Positions 35,466-46,915 of a stretch of DNA of 60,456 nucleotides are shown in pieces. Below the pieces are notes generated by a model, which was not told the DNA's origin, made no database searches, and worked only from the letters and a program-made list of their open reading frames with translations. Each line of letters starts with the position of its first letter. The first letter of the stretch is position 1. The DNA lies in NCBI GenBank assembly GCA_000697335.1, contig JNEM01013504.1, forward strand, positions 1-60,456, in the 5' to 3' direction. The position numbers and the translations under genes were made by a program. The DNA comes from Conidiobolus incongruus B7586. Its lineage: Eukaryota; Entomophthoromycota; Entomophthoromycetes; Entomophthorales; Conidiobolaceae.

Positions 35466-36451
35466 ATGTCTTCAAATCCATCCCAAACTAATTCACCATC
35501 ACAATGGTCATCCAATGCATCAGAATTAGAAACAAATAGTATTGCAACGAGAAATTCCAAAGTAAATTCGCTTAGGTATAGACCTTCGCCACCCAGTAAA
35601 AAGAAGAAAACTTATGATTTATCAGACTCGGAAGAAAGTGAATTGACTATTTTAGATTCAGAAAGTGACAGTAATTCATTTTTTTAGTATTTAAATTATA
35701 AATTATTAATTTCAAAAATTAGATGAAAAATTAAGTCAATTATCAGATAATGAAGAAAATAAAAATACCCCTAATCAAAATATCAATTTTGAAAGTTTAA
35801 CGAGACGTCAAAAGGCGAAATATTTAGAAGATTATCAAGTTGAATTTTTAGAATTACCAACTGGTAATATTAATTAATATAAAATTTATTCAGTTTTAAT
35901 ATATACTATTTTATCAGAATCTAAAAAATCTAAATTAACACCTGAAGAAATTGAATCACGTAAAGCTGAATTATCTAGAAGGAGAAGACATCAAAGTCAA
36001 CAAAGAGCAGAAGAAGAAAAGGTAATTTCATTTTTTTTAATTAAATATAATTTATTAATCTTAAATAAATTTAGAATGCTGTTATTAGCAGATTATTAAA
36101 GAAACAAGCTACTAAGAAATCTAAAAAAGATAAAGAAATCGTTCCAGAAACTGAGACTGAACCATTACCTCCAACTAATATTTTATATAAGAATTATGAA
36201 AATGGTCTAGCTTTATTATCATTTCCACAAGCTGATCAATTTAAATTAGATACTAGTCGTCCTGAGTAATTTTAACGTTTTTTATTACTAACAAATATAT
36301 ATTAATATTTAATTATTTGTATAGAAAAAGAACAAAAATACCTAAGTGCCAAGCACCAGGATGTAAACTACCAAAAAAATATTGCAATCCGAAGGATAAC
36401 AAATTCAGTTGTAGTTTAGAACATTATAAATTATTATTAAACCAAAAATAA
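35466..36451 (+). CDS. IES2: Ies2/INO80B-like chromatin-remodelling subunit (PAPA-1 and HIT-type zinc finger)
   Basis: Subunit expected in the INO80 remodelling complex, where Ies2 stimulates the ATPase. Five exons: 35466-35667, then exons starting near 35725, 35919, 36075 and 36326, ending at 36451. The N-terminus is Ser/Asn-rich with a KKKKTYDLSDSEES stretch. The PAPA-1 domain is clear: LTRRQKAKYLEDYQVEFLEL, then KSKLTPEEIESRKAELSRRR, HQSQQRAEEEKNAVISRLLK and KQATKKSKKD. The last exon has a cysteine cluster, IPKCQAPGCKLPKKYCNP followed by FSCSLEHYK, which resembles the HIT-type finger at the end of INO80B proteins. None of the single exons is longer than about 200 bases, so joining them is needed to see the family. 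Confidence 0.88.
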
Positions 36452-36678
36452 TAGTAATAAACTCAATTTATTATTTTCATTTTTATTATTCCAACTACTT
36501 CATTTTGGTTTTTGATCTAAATAAATCTCCAAAAATTTCAAGAATTATTTACTGGAAATGTTAATTCCCCTCGTTCCCCTTGACACATATACATTGCATT
36601 TAATTATACAGTTTTATATTGAGATCATTATATAAATGATTCAAGTCACTAAAAATATTTGGTATTCAAAAATAAAAA

Positions 36679-37581
36679 ATGAATAATAATGAAAATACAG
36701 ATTTTCTTACTCGACATAATACTGTTGATGATATAGGGTCTGATAATGGCAGTAGTACTTTTGAAGATATTGGAACCAATATTAATAACAATACTCGAAC
36801 AGATAATGAATCACAAGATTCTAACAATATTATATCAACCAATACAGAATCCCAAAATAATAAAAACAATACATCAGTCAAAGAAGTTAAATTAACTTAC
36901 TATTGGCAAGTACGCGAATCAGACTATTCAACATCCAAATTTTCAGGAAATACTACCGATATATATACATGTGATAATAAGCATATTAAAAAAGTGAATA
37001 CCGAATTCTACAACAATTTACACGTCGAAGGTAGTGCACTACTAACCGATGGTCGATATGTCAATTGCAATAACGACAATTGCACATGCTTCAAATTAAC
37101 CCAATACCCTATAGGAAATCATCAAAATCCGTTAAATTTCGCATCTTCAGTAGCTAGTAGAACTTGGGAGTTTGGCCAAAAACTAGTGATTAAAGAATTC
37201 GTCAATTTAACATTGGCAAATGGAGAAGTTCATAACGGATGCTTTATCGTCGACGATACCGGTTATAGTTTGGGGCCTAATCATCTTGATTTGTATGTTG
37301 TCACTAAAGAAGCTTATCAATGGCTGGACAACAAATTAAATTTGGATAAGGTTCACATTGCATTAAACTCAAATTGTCAGGTTAAAAAGTATAAGGTAAG
37401 TGACTCTCAATTCACTTTCCAGATGAACCAATCCTTGTTTTTCACTATAATAATAATTTGGTTTTTCAAATTTCTATGATTTATTTAATAAGAATAAATA
37501 ATATGATCACAAGTATTTGGTAAAATTGAAATTATAAACTAGTTTAATTTACGTTGTTTATTTTTACAGATTGTTTGTTAA
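36679..37581 (+). CDS. 3D-domain (double-psi beta-barrel) protein
   Basis: Predicted 242 residues from two exons, 36679-37395 and 37570-37581, using the strong gtaagt donor; the second exon adds only IVC. Residues 1-70 are an Asn/Asp/Ser-rich disordered tail. From 71 the family pattern runs: LTYYWQVRESDYS, YNNLHVEGSALLTDGRYVNC, CTCFKLTQYPIG, then the 3D core GEVHNGCFIVDDTGYSLG with Asp192-Asp193 and NHLDLYV with Asp204. Bacterial and fungal relatives use this fold on cell-wall polysaccharide or have unknown roles. The first of the three aspartates that name the domain appears replaced (ASRTW where AVDP is usual). No signal peptide is visible, although many relatives are secreted; an upstream exon cannot be ruled out. 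Confidence 0.72.
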
Positions 37582-40146
37582 TTAATTTTAATTAATTGAA
37601 TTGATTCTTGAAAAACAATTGAATTAAATTTAAATTTTTTGGAGGAGAATAGGGAGGGAGGGGGAGAGATGATCTGACACCAATCTTTACTTTTTACAAG
37701 ATGTTGAGGGGGTGTAGGAGAAAAGTGATTTGGGGGTCTAGAGAGTAGTTTAACTTGAATCCAACAGATTCTGAATTTTTGTTTTAAATTTGCCAAGTGT
37801 AGTTTGAAAAGTTGAAGACTCAAAGAGTAAGTTTCAATGTTAGCCATTAATATAAATAATTATGCTAATTAAGTCAGTCTCTATAATATTAAATATCAAA
37901 CAATTACACATAAGATGACATTAATTAAACTATAACTGATTATAGTAATTTATTTAACAATAAAGTATGAATTTTAATTAATTATCTAATTTAATTGATT
38001 GAAGCCCAACTACATGATGAATTGCTCATTTTATAAAAAACAATAATTAGCCAAAATTTTTGGATTGAATATGGTTATATTTGTCGTAGCTAATTATGAA
38101 CATATATCAATAATAATATTTCTTTTTAATAGGTAAAATAAATGAATCCTTGGGAGATGATTTAGCAAGAATTAAATACTTCAATTTTAATACTCTCCCT
38201 CAAACCCTTACAATTGACCAACCCCTTAATTTCTTACTAACTTTACCAAAATTCACTCCTTGATAAGTTTAAAAATTGATATAAACCTTCAATTCACAGT
38301 CATATTCTCCTTATTAAATCTGAATGTTTATCAATCTTTCAAATTGGAATTATATTTATTAATCTCCACGAATATTTTAAGAGATTTTCAAATTATATAT
38401 ACTCTGCTTTAAGATTCCGATTTTTCAAAAGTTAGTTTATCAAAAAAATGATGGATTCTCACTCATGTCAAAAGTTATTTTTAGATAATTGGTATTCTGC
38501 TCTAGTGTCAATATAGACTTGATACCTGATATCAACAAGCATTTCATTACTTTGAATTGGTTGAATTTCCACTCTCCTATTTGATTGAACTAATTTTTGT
38601 CAGATTTAGCAATGGATCAGATATTGAAAGATCTTATAAGTTATTCAGCAATTTTTATGGTGAATATCTAGTGTCACTCTGAAACGATGTTTCTTTGATA
38701 TGGGATTGAAAACTACTACAAAATCAAATACTTCCAAATTATTTCAACTTATTTTTCTCTAATAAATTGGTACTTTATTCAAAATAATACTTTTAAGCTT
38801 TTTAAAAACTTTTCAGTATTATTCAATCAAACTAGAATAAGACGTTATTAATAGGATTAATGATATAATTTCAAAATACGCTGATGCTAGATCTTCTTTT
38901 TTGGGATATCAGATAAATCTTTAAATTAATTTAAATAAGAATAAGTTCAAAATTTCTGCACTAGATTTAAAAATAAATTTATTTATCAAGATTATGTTTA
39001 TTGACTAATGGTATTGTTGCAAAGAATTGAGAGGATGTGATTTGAATCCAAACGTTTTAGAAAAAATTTCACATGACTGTTTCTGAAGCCTTGTACCCAA
39101 TCAATATGCGTTACCAAGACATCTGCCCAATAGTAGTGTGCCTAGTGGTCGACTCTAGAAAAGGTACTACATTTTTTAGGAACCTCAAACACTCATGAAG
39201 TAGGATCATTTATTCTTTGAACAAATCAACAAATGAACGATTGAAAATAGTTTAATCCAACAATATAGTAAACTCATCTTGTTGAGCCAGTTAAAATGAT
39301 GGAAACTTTAAATAAACTTGATTATGCTAAGAGTTTGATAGATAAATAACAATTAAATCCATTTAACTCGATTGAATCTGGTGAAGTAAAATAAAAAAAG
39401 TTGGAGTTAGAAGAGTATGAAAATTAAAAGAAATGTGTGGAATGGATTGATATGTAAAATTAATGGATGACCAATAATTACTAATTGGGCAATTCGTAGG
39501 CTGTGCAATATGTATTTTGATTGAGTTGGATGTTAAAATGGTGATAGGATGTCTTAATGGATGCTAATAATTAAAGAGAGCAATTTGATGTAATATTAGA
39601 GAGGAAAAAAGGAAAATTAATAGTTTGATTCCATTTTTGAGGATCAATAATTGAACTACTACAAATTATGAGACAATTGTGCACGCGAACAAGAAAATTG
39701 AAAGATAAACAATAGACAAAAAGTGAATAAAATTGATAATAAATAGGAAAAAAGAACTCTTGGAATTAATTAATTGAAGAATATTTTACTTAGTATTAAC
39801 CATTACTATTAAAGATACAAGGCAGCCTGAGAAAAGCAAACAACCAGATGAAATATGATAGCTATTCGAGATATGAGAGATAAAAATAACACAGTCAAAT
39901 AGAAGGAAGACAACAGGATTTACATCCAAAAGGGTTCGGCCTAAATATACCATGAGTTATGATCCATTAGTAGACGAAGACAGGATAAATATGATAGGTA
40001 GCAATTTTTACAAGTCTAAATAGGTGTGTAAGGGGTAAGAAAATAAGACCATCTTCGATACTTATTGGAAAGATAAACCATCGATATTGGAATATGAGAT
40101 GAGTCGTATTGCCTTTCAAAATATTAATAAACGATTGAAAGTCAAT
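37582..40146. other. Spacer with no recognised gene
   Basis: About 2.6 kb. There is a C-rich pyrimidine/purine-skewed patch near 37640-37740 (G-rich on the + strand) and somewhat more mixed composition from 38140 to 39400, but stops are dense in all frames. I could not support any gene or element. Confidence 0.4.
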
Positions 40147-40668
40147 TTAATAATCTTCAATACGTGTGAAACTTCTACCACCCTTAGGCTTGGTGATAAG
40201 CTTGGGGTTATTTTTAGAGAGAATTTGGAGGTCACGTTTGGCAAAATCAACTTCACAGTTGTGGTCAGTGGGGTATTTGTGTGAGTCACAGAAGACATAA
40301 TCACAGAGGCATTTGTTGATAGCTTGCTTGGCCAAAGGAATCTTGGCTCGACATGTCTTACAACGGCTCTTATTAGCAGTTTTCTTGGGAGCAGGGGCAT
40401 CTTCATCCTTGCTGAGATCAGCAGAGGGAACTTCGGTTTGGGCAGAAGCTTCAAGCTCCTTGAGAGCATCTGTTATTATAGTAGTAGGGACAGAGATAGA
40501 GGGAGCTTCCTTGTTCACCGAAGGAACAACAGCTGACTGAGCTTCAGGCTGAGAGCTCTTCTGTGTTTCTTTGAAACATTTAGAGCACATATTGTTGTAG
40601 ATTGGGTTGCCATAAAAACCACAGCCGTTGGCACAGAATTCAATAGTGTTGGTGCTTTTGTTTTCCAT
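40147..40668 (-). CDS. A20/AN1 double zinc-finger protein
   Basis: Intronless 173-residue protein of the stress-associated A20/AN1 group, whose members bind ubiquitin and the proteasome. The A20 finger is near the N-terminus with Cys12, Cys16, Cys28 and Cys31 (CANGCGFYGNPIYNNMCSKC). A low-complexity middle rich in Ala, Ser and Glu follows. The AN1 finger at about 109-150 has CKTCRAKIPL, KCLCDYVFCDSHKYPTDHNC, with the full Cys/His ligand set. The ATG at 40668 is used; the in-frame TTG two codons upstream is ignored. High G and C for this genome suggests strong expression. It is the first gene of the minus-strand group on the right side of the window. Confidence 0.93.
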   Translation of the reverse strand: MENKSTNTIEFCANGCGFYGNPIYNNMCSKCFKETQKSSQPEAQSAVVPSVNKEAPSISVPTTIITDALKELEASAQTEVPSADLSKDEDAPAPKKTANKSRCKTCRAKIPLAKQAINKCLCDYVFCDSHKYPTDHNCEVDFAKRDLQILSKNNPKLITKPKGGRSFTRIEDY

Positions 40669-43600
40669 TATCAATAATTAAGCAGAATAAAATATAAAGA
40701 GTCTAATATACAAGAAGATAAATAATTACTAGAGCCGAACTCGAGAAGTAGTAAAAGAGGGAGAGTTAATAAAAGAAAAGATAGGAGATAAGGAATTAAT
40801 TTGAGAGCAGAGTGAGGAAAATCCTCCCTATTTATACTTCTCCGAGATATAACTAATTAGAAATCAATTCCAAATCAAGTCTCAGGTGATTCCAATTAGG
40901 GGAAAATTTAATTTGATTGGTTTCCTATTGGGGGGAAAGCTTCAACTTCTTTTAAAATTGAGGTGTTTGCCAATAAGCTTGCAGCTTTGCCATCAAACCC
41001 AAAAATTGAAAATTCATGCTACTTAATTAACAAAGAATGATTTGGGTTGATTTAAGGGGAAACTTAATGGAATGTTCATTTATGGATTGATATTGGATGC
41101 CTCGTGATTGTCTAGTTGAGCTTGAATGAGTTGAGGAAAGATCTCCTTAGTGATATTACACAAACTAACTCCGTTCAAGGCGAAGACAGGCAGTATTATT
41201 GATGAATTACTATTGAGAATTTCAATATGAAATCGAGAAAATTGCGGAATATTCTAGAGAAATGTGAAGTATGGGAGATACTGACTTCACTTCTACAACC
41301 AGATTGATAACGGATATCGATTTAAGTTATTTACGATTATGCAAGGATATCACCTCATTTTGCCCGATAACAAAATATTTGATTTTTAGCACATATTTTA
41401 ACAATATTTCATATTTGTAAAGGCGAATTCCTATTAGCGAGATGCTAATGGGAAAAGGTAATATTTTGAATTAGATAGCTCCCTGTATTTAACCAGTATA
41501 ATAAATTAATTACGGTAAGTTCTGTTAACCATACTGGATTTAGAAGTGATAGTGCCAAATGTTTAATGTACCAATTTTAGATTTGTTGAAATAAAAGACA
41601 ACTCCTCAAGTGTTTCTGGTATTTGTATCCTGGTAACGATCAATTTTCATACATCAAACCATATTCGTAAATTTTGGCAAGAATAATGAGATCAAATAAA
41701 TTATCGCTGATAGTAGGGCAAAAATTGAAAAATGTACGGCTTAATCATGTTGCCCAAGAGGCCAATTCATCCACATCGTTTGTACCCCAGAATTTGACCT
41801 GTTATAAATATCTTCCAATTTGATCAAACTGAATAATAATGAAAAATACAGCGGAATTCAGAGATCTAACCACTCCTAACAAATTTACTAAATCAGGTGA
41901 ATTCCACCCTTCATAATTTAAAACAAATCAACAACATTCAAATCAACCAATCAAATTCGTCCTCTTATTCCTAAACAAAAAATTTCACCAAAGAGTCTAC
42001 CTCGTAATTTATTCATAAAACTTCAGTTGTACAAATTGTTACAGGTTAGTTATGTACAACTATATTCTTAGTGTGATAAATTGTTAATAAATGGAATCCT
42101 TTTTAGTCTACGTCCGATGTCTGTTACTTCAATATATTTTAATAGTCAAATTCGTATCAAATTATTCAGAAATCTTATATAAAAAATCAAAATTTCATTT
42201 AGATTTGATTCAAACAAAATATAATCAAATCTTATAGAATCAAATTCAATTTAAATGGCAAAAGTATGATAGAGTAGTCAATATTGTTAAATCAAAAAAG
42301 GATAATTGATTTTAAAGAAATGGAAAGGATATAAATTAAATTAAAAATGAAGGGATTATTTTGGATTTATTAGTAATAATGAAAAGGGTGTTAATATCTT
42401 TAATTTGTAATGGATAACTTGATTAAAAATCAAACTTCAAATCCCTTTTCAATATTCTAAAGCAGTCCAATATATGATTTAAAATTATCAGTAATTATTA
42501 ATAATATTAATCAGATTATCCTGTTGTTTCGAATTGGGATAAAATCAATTATCTTGATAAACCTGATGATTCACTCAACAAATTGCTTTTGATGCAGTTT
42601 TATTCTAAATAGCATTAGGTTCTTTCAATTTCATCTCTTGGATTTGGTAATTTTTAATTGTTTAAATCAACAATTATTAAGGTTTATATATAGTAAAATA
42701 TCCCATAATTATTTCTACTAATTGATTGATTATTTATTATAATATTTTGATGTCACAAATTTATGAGAAAAAGAGAAGTGTAGAGAGATGAAGTTCACAA
42801 ATGGTTTCAAAATCTATTGTCTCTTGACATTTCAGCACGGGTTTGAGTGTCTTGTTTCGGGCACGAGTTCATTGATAAGTGGACAGGTGCCGGAGCTTCC
42901 TGCACAAGTGATCAATACTGCTACGCTCGAACTGAAGATTTTGGATGCTGGGCTGATTTAGCCCAGTGTTCCTTAAAAACTGAAGACTTTTTCTCAGCGC
43001 GCATACAAATATGTGCTTTTCGGTGACGAATTTTCAAGCACACGCGCTTTACTGTAGATTGGTCACATTATAGAATGGGCGTGGTATACCCGAAGATGGA
43101 CCGATTGATGTACAACTGTTGCTTGAGTGTGGCGCAGTTGGAATCCTCAGCACTCATTGGCCATTAGTAGTCACAAATTTATTTTTTTTTCTCTATAATC
43201 TATCCTTCAATCAATATACATATCAAATCACTGTATCAATATAATAATCCAATAAATAATACACATTTCATTAGCATAATAGGCATTTAATACTACTTTC
43301 ATTTCTTAATTCTACATCCAACGATGATACTATCTATATCATCAAACTAATTGTTCTAGTTAATGATTCATTGTTTTTAAAAGTATTTTGAGTTAATTTG
43401 ATTTAAAATATGAAATTTAATCTTTGGTTTTAAATTTAAAGTGATTTAATATCACCTCCCAAAAGTTAATATTCAATCCCCAACCAAAATCCAAAGCTTT
43501 TAAATGATTTTTCAATTATTTATTATATTTTTAACATTACTTTGATTATAATATTATATATATATATATATGATATAATCAATTCTCAACAAAATAAATT

Positions 43601-44982
43601 TAAATCAATATAACTATTTGAATAATAATTTATATAATAATATTTATGATACAATCCTGATTTTTTTTTTCAAGTATCATTAATATTAAAATTTGTACGA
43701 AAAAATTACTGTTTGAATTAAATATTTATTTAATAATGTTTGAAAATCGAAAAAAATCAATTTATAAAAAAATATGCTTAATATGAAACTAATAATTGTT
43801 CGATATCAACTTTGTTATATTAGATTCCAAAATATACTATAATCAGTTAAATTGACGAAAAGTAACTATTCTCATTAAAAAAACAAAATTAAAAATTCTA
43901 ACAAATGATGATTTCATAAAAGATGATTTCATAAGTTAACCTTACTTCCCCAAAAATTCGGTTGGATTCGGTACCAACATTCAAAAACCTTGGTCAGATT
44001 CAAGTTTTCAATTTGGCATGAAAAGCGATCGCTATATTGGCCAATCAGTTTCAATATTCCAAATAATGATAATTATTTCGTTAATTTGATGCATGGTATA
44101 TGATCATTCAGGGAGATTTTAGAGTCACTTTTTTAGAATTAAGGATATTTGTCCATTTTGAAAATCAATATGTTAAAGAGATTAAATTTTTGATTGTTTA
44201 GTAGGATTATCCCCAATTAATAAATTTTTGATACTGTAAATAGCTATTTATATTAGAAAAAAAACTAAATAACAATACAAAAAATCTTTGAATTAATTTC
44301 AATATAATATAATATAATATTATTTTAATGAATCCAAACTTCAACTATTTCGAATAAAATCAAATAATATTTTCGAACAATTTTCATAATAATTACAAAT
44401 TTTTTATATAATTAGTGATAATGGATCGTATACATAATCTTTAGTGCATGATAACAAAGATTAATCTATTTAACTTTAAAGATACTGTTAAAGTTTAAAA
44501 AGAGGATTATGGATATGGAAACCAAATAATAATTGAATGTTAAATGGTTTTATTGGTTAATAAAAATATTCAATATATATTATTATCCAATGATAAATAT
44601 AAAGTAATTTTATTATTTTTAAATTAATGCTTGAAAATATCAATATCAATAATTGATCATTTATTTTATTATTTTTTTTGGGGAGAATAAGAATTTATTA
44701 GACTTTAAGACTAATATATCTTCCGTCCTCAAAATTGAGACGTATTAAAATGTGGGATTAAATTCCATATTCTTCAATATGTTATTTTATTATTTTTTGA
44801 AAATTATTTTAAATGTTGGTTAATTCCAAATGGAATATTACGGGATTTGAATTTTAGACGAATTTAAATTTGTTTTTTATAGTACAGATGATTAAAAAGT
44901 AATCAAAAATGTTAGTAATTTTGATAAAGATGAGTTAGTAATTAGAGCGATAATAATCAGAATAGCGATAGGGATTGATAGG
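40669..44982. other. Long spacer containing a GC-rich insertion
   Basis: About 4.3 kb. Apart from the segment at 42765-43169 I see no supportable gene. A (TA)n run lies near 43555-43570. Confidence 0.45.
42752..43182. other. About 405-bp GC-rich insertion with 13-bp direct repeats
   Basis: GTCACAAATTTAT occurs at 42752-42764 and again, perfectly, at 43170-43182. Between them, 42765-43169 is a sharply bounded island; a hand count over 42841-43140 gives 138 of 300 G or C (46%), far above its flanks. It has perfect hairpins CTGGGCT-GATTT-AGCCCAG (about 42951-42969) and GCGCATA-CAAA-TATGTGC. A T-rich run follows the right repeat. There are no terminal inverted repeats and no poly-A end. One + frame (42847-43026) is open for 59 codons with six cysteines but has no ATG. 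Origin and function are unknown; a target-primed insertion or captured foreign or RNA-derived fragment is my best reading. Confidence 0.65.
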
Positions 44983-46915
44983 TTACAATGATGAGGATTT
45001 CATCAATTCGTAAGCAATTTGAAGTCTGAAATGTTGAATGTGGGATTGGCAAAAGTGGAGAGGGTGGTCCAACGACAAAAAATTAGCAAACATACACGCA
45101 AATACACCACAGTCGTAGCTATTGCGCTGCTGGGGCATTTTTTCAGATCCTTCGAAAGTAAAATACGACCAGTCAAATGGGATATTGTATTTTGCCATAT
45201 GTTCGTTGTTGATGTATTGTTTCAGATTCTAATAGATTGTTAGATTAAGCATTACTCATAAAGATTTTCTCACCTGAAAAATGGGATCAGGATTGCCGGT
45301 CAACGAATCTAAGTAGCTAATTCTCTTTTGTTTAAAATCTATACAAGCCATAGCCCAGTGCATATCGTGGATATTAATGGGAATGATCACTTTATCCTTT
45401 TCAAAGATATTGGTCTGAAATATTCAAATATTATATTAAAATAATACATATTATAATATGTATGTTAAATATTACCTTTTTAGTCCATTTAGCCACTGTG
45501 TTATATCCCCTAGTCTCCAACTTTTTATAGAAAAAAGTATTAAATACGTGAACTTGGGGAATATCTTCATTTTGAGAATTATCAGATCTCGCTTGAATCA
45601 AAGTGCAGTAAGAGTTGATAATCTCGTCGTTGAGCCAAGTAGAATCTTGTAATGTACCAAGATCTCTGGAAGTGACCGAGTTTTTGCTAGTTACTTGAAA
45701 TTCTCTGCTTACTATTAATGCATTTTTGAACTATAATGGGATAAATTAATATAATTTAGCAACGATCTTTGAGTAATAATATACCATAATTCTTGCTTCT
45801 TCTGGTAAAATTCGGAATAAAGGAGAAGGCTAAAAAATATATTAGTGTCATTGTAATACATAGAAATGATTAAATATATAAATAATGTTATAAATTAAAA
45901 ATTCTTATTAAAACTTGTCAACTCACTTGATGAAAAGGATTCTTAACCTAAATCAAACAAAATATTTATAAAAATTATATAAATAATTCAACTTTTTTAA
46001 ACTTACCGGTATAGGGGTGTAAGTAGTTCTTTCATAATAAGAATAGGGAGATTCCAATCTAGAATAATATAATTCAATCATCAAATTAATCTATTGTCAA
46101 TGCAAAAATCTTACCTTTTAATACCAAAGTTATATTTCTCAAATTTAATATTAATATCTTGAATTTGAATTTCGTTAGTTGGAATAGGTTCCACTTTGAT
46201 TGAAGATTGATAAAGTGAAGGAGTGCACTCATTAATAAAATCTATACATAGTGAATTATAAATAAAATTTATTAGAGCCAAAAATAAAATTATCACCTTT
46301 GATTAATTGTTTATTCTTCTCATAGGCAACTTGTCTCTTAAGCTTATCTTTATGACCTGAATCAAGTAAAATACTTGATAAAACTTGAGATTTGTCGAGT
46401 CGTTGAAATGCAGATTTACCAACCCTTCCTGTCTTAATATCAAGTTTAGAATCTTTATTTCTAGTACTATTCTTTTCAGCATCTTCTAACATCTTTTTAT
46501 ACTCTTCAAAGCTCAACAACTTGGGAGGTGGATAAATTTCTGGAAAAGCTTCAGGGTTCATAATGGGAATACGTGTATCGCCATTTAATTGGTTGAGTTG
46601 AATGTAGTTGAGCAAACTTTCCGTAATGCGAGGGGTTAATCTTTTAGGATCTTCGGCTCCAAATTGTCGTAGTAAATTAGCGGCTTCTGCTACAGTTAAA
46701 TTTTCTATAAGTTAAATTTTCTATAGCGGGTGGTGGAGGTGGAGGTGAAGGTTCTGGTATTGTATATTGAAATTCTTCTGAAACAGCAATTGGTTCAATT
46801 TTTTCAATTTCATTTTCATTTTAAAAGTTTGAATAACTTGGAATTTATTTTGATTTAATTCACATAATTTAGTTTCATTTTGTTTATATTGGTCAAAGTC
46901 AATTGGATAAAAAAT
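44983..46915 (-). CDS. ULP1: Ulp1/SENP1-type SUMO protease with a disrupted 5' part
   Basis: Cysteine protease (C48) that matures SUMO and removes it from targets, usually at the nuclear pore. Many short exons; reading from the 3' end, they give STWLNDEIINSYCTLIQARS, HVFNTFFYKKLETRGYNTVA, catalytic His in IPINIHDMHWAMACIDF, Asp in RISYLDSLTG, and Cys in QQRNSYDCGVFACMFANF. The SENP1-like ending is HFRLQIAYELM. Upstream exons encode a regulatory part (SFEEYKKMLEDAEKN, LNYIQLNQLNGDTRIP). A perfect 16-bp tandem duplication at 46694-46725 breaks frame between PPPPAIENLT and VAEAANLLRQF, which would join exactly without one unit. A longer intron from the gttatt donor near 46828 to the ctgtag acceptor near 46690 would skip the break. 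The true start codon is not resolved. Confidence 0.82.

Noticed and set aside
37578-37847. 89-codon minus-strand frame with Pro/Ser-rich middle
   Set aside because: It has no recognised motif, is created by a G-rich patch with few stops on that strand, and has no neighbouring exon.
38140-39400. Mixed-composition stretch checked for an old retroelement or lost gene
   Set aside because: Short runs of residues faintly resemble retroelement proteins, but no family motif is firm and stops are dense in all frames, so no element is named.
41839-42155. Possible small multi-exon gene starting MKNTAEFRDLTTPNKF, followed by an open frame reading SPKSLPRNLFIKLQLYKLLQ
   Set aside because: The only good donor leaves a phase that runs into stops with every acceptor I tried, so no continuous reading frame can be built.
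42924-42945. AGTTCGAGCG on the minus strand of the GC-rich insertion as a Pol III B box, with TGGCCAATGAG near the end as an A box
   Set aside because: The two boxes would be about 200 bases apart and both match poorly, so a tRNA-derived SINE head is not supported.
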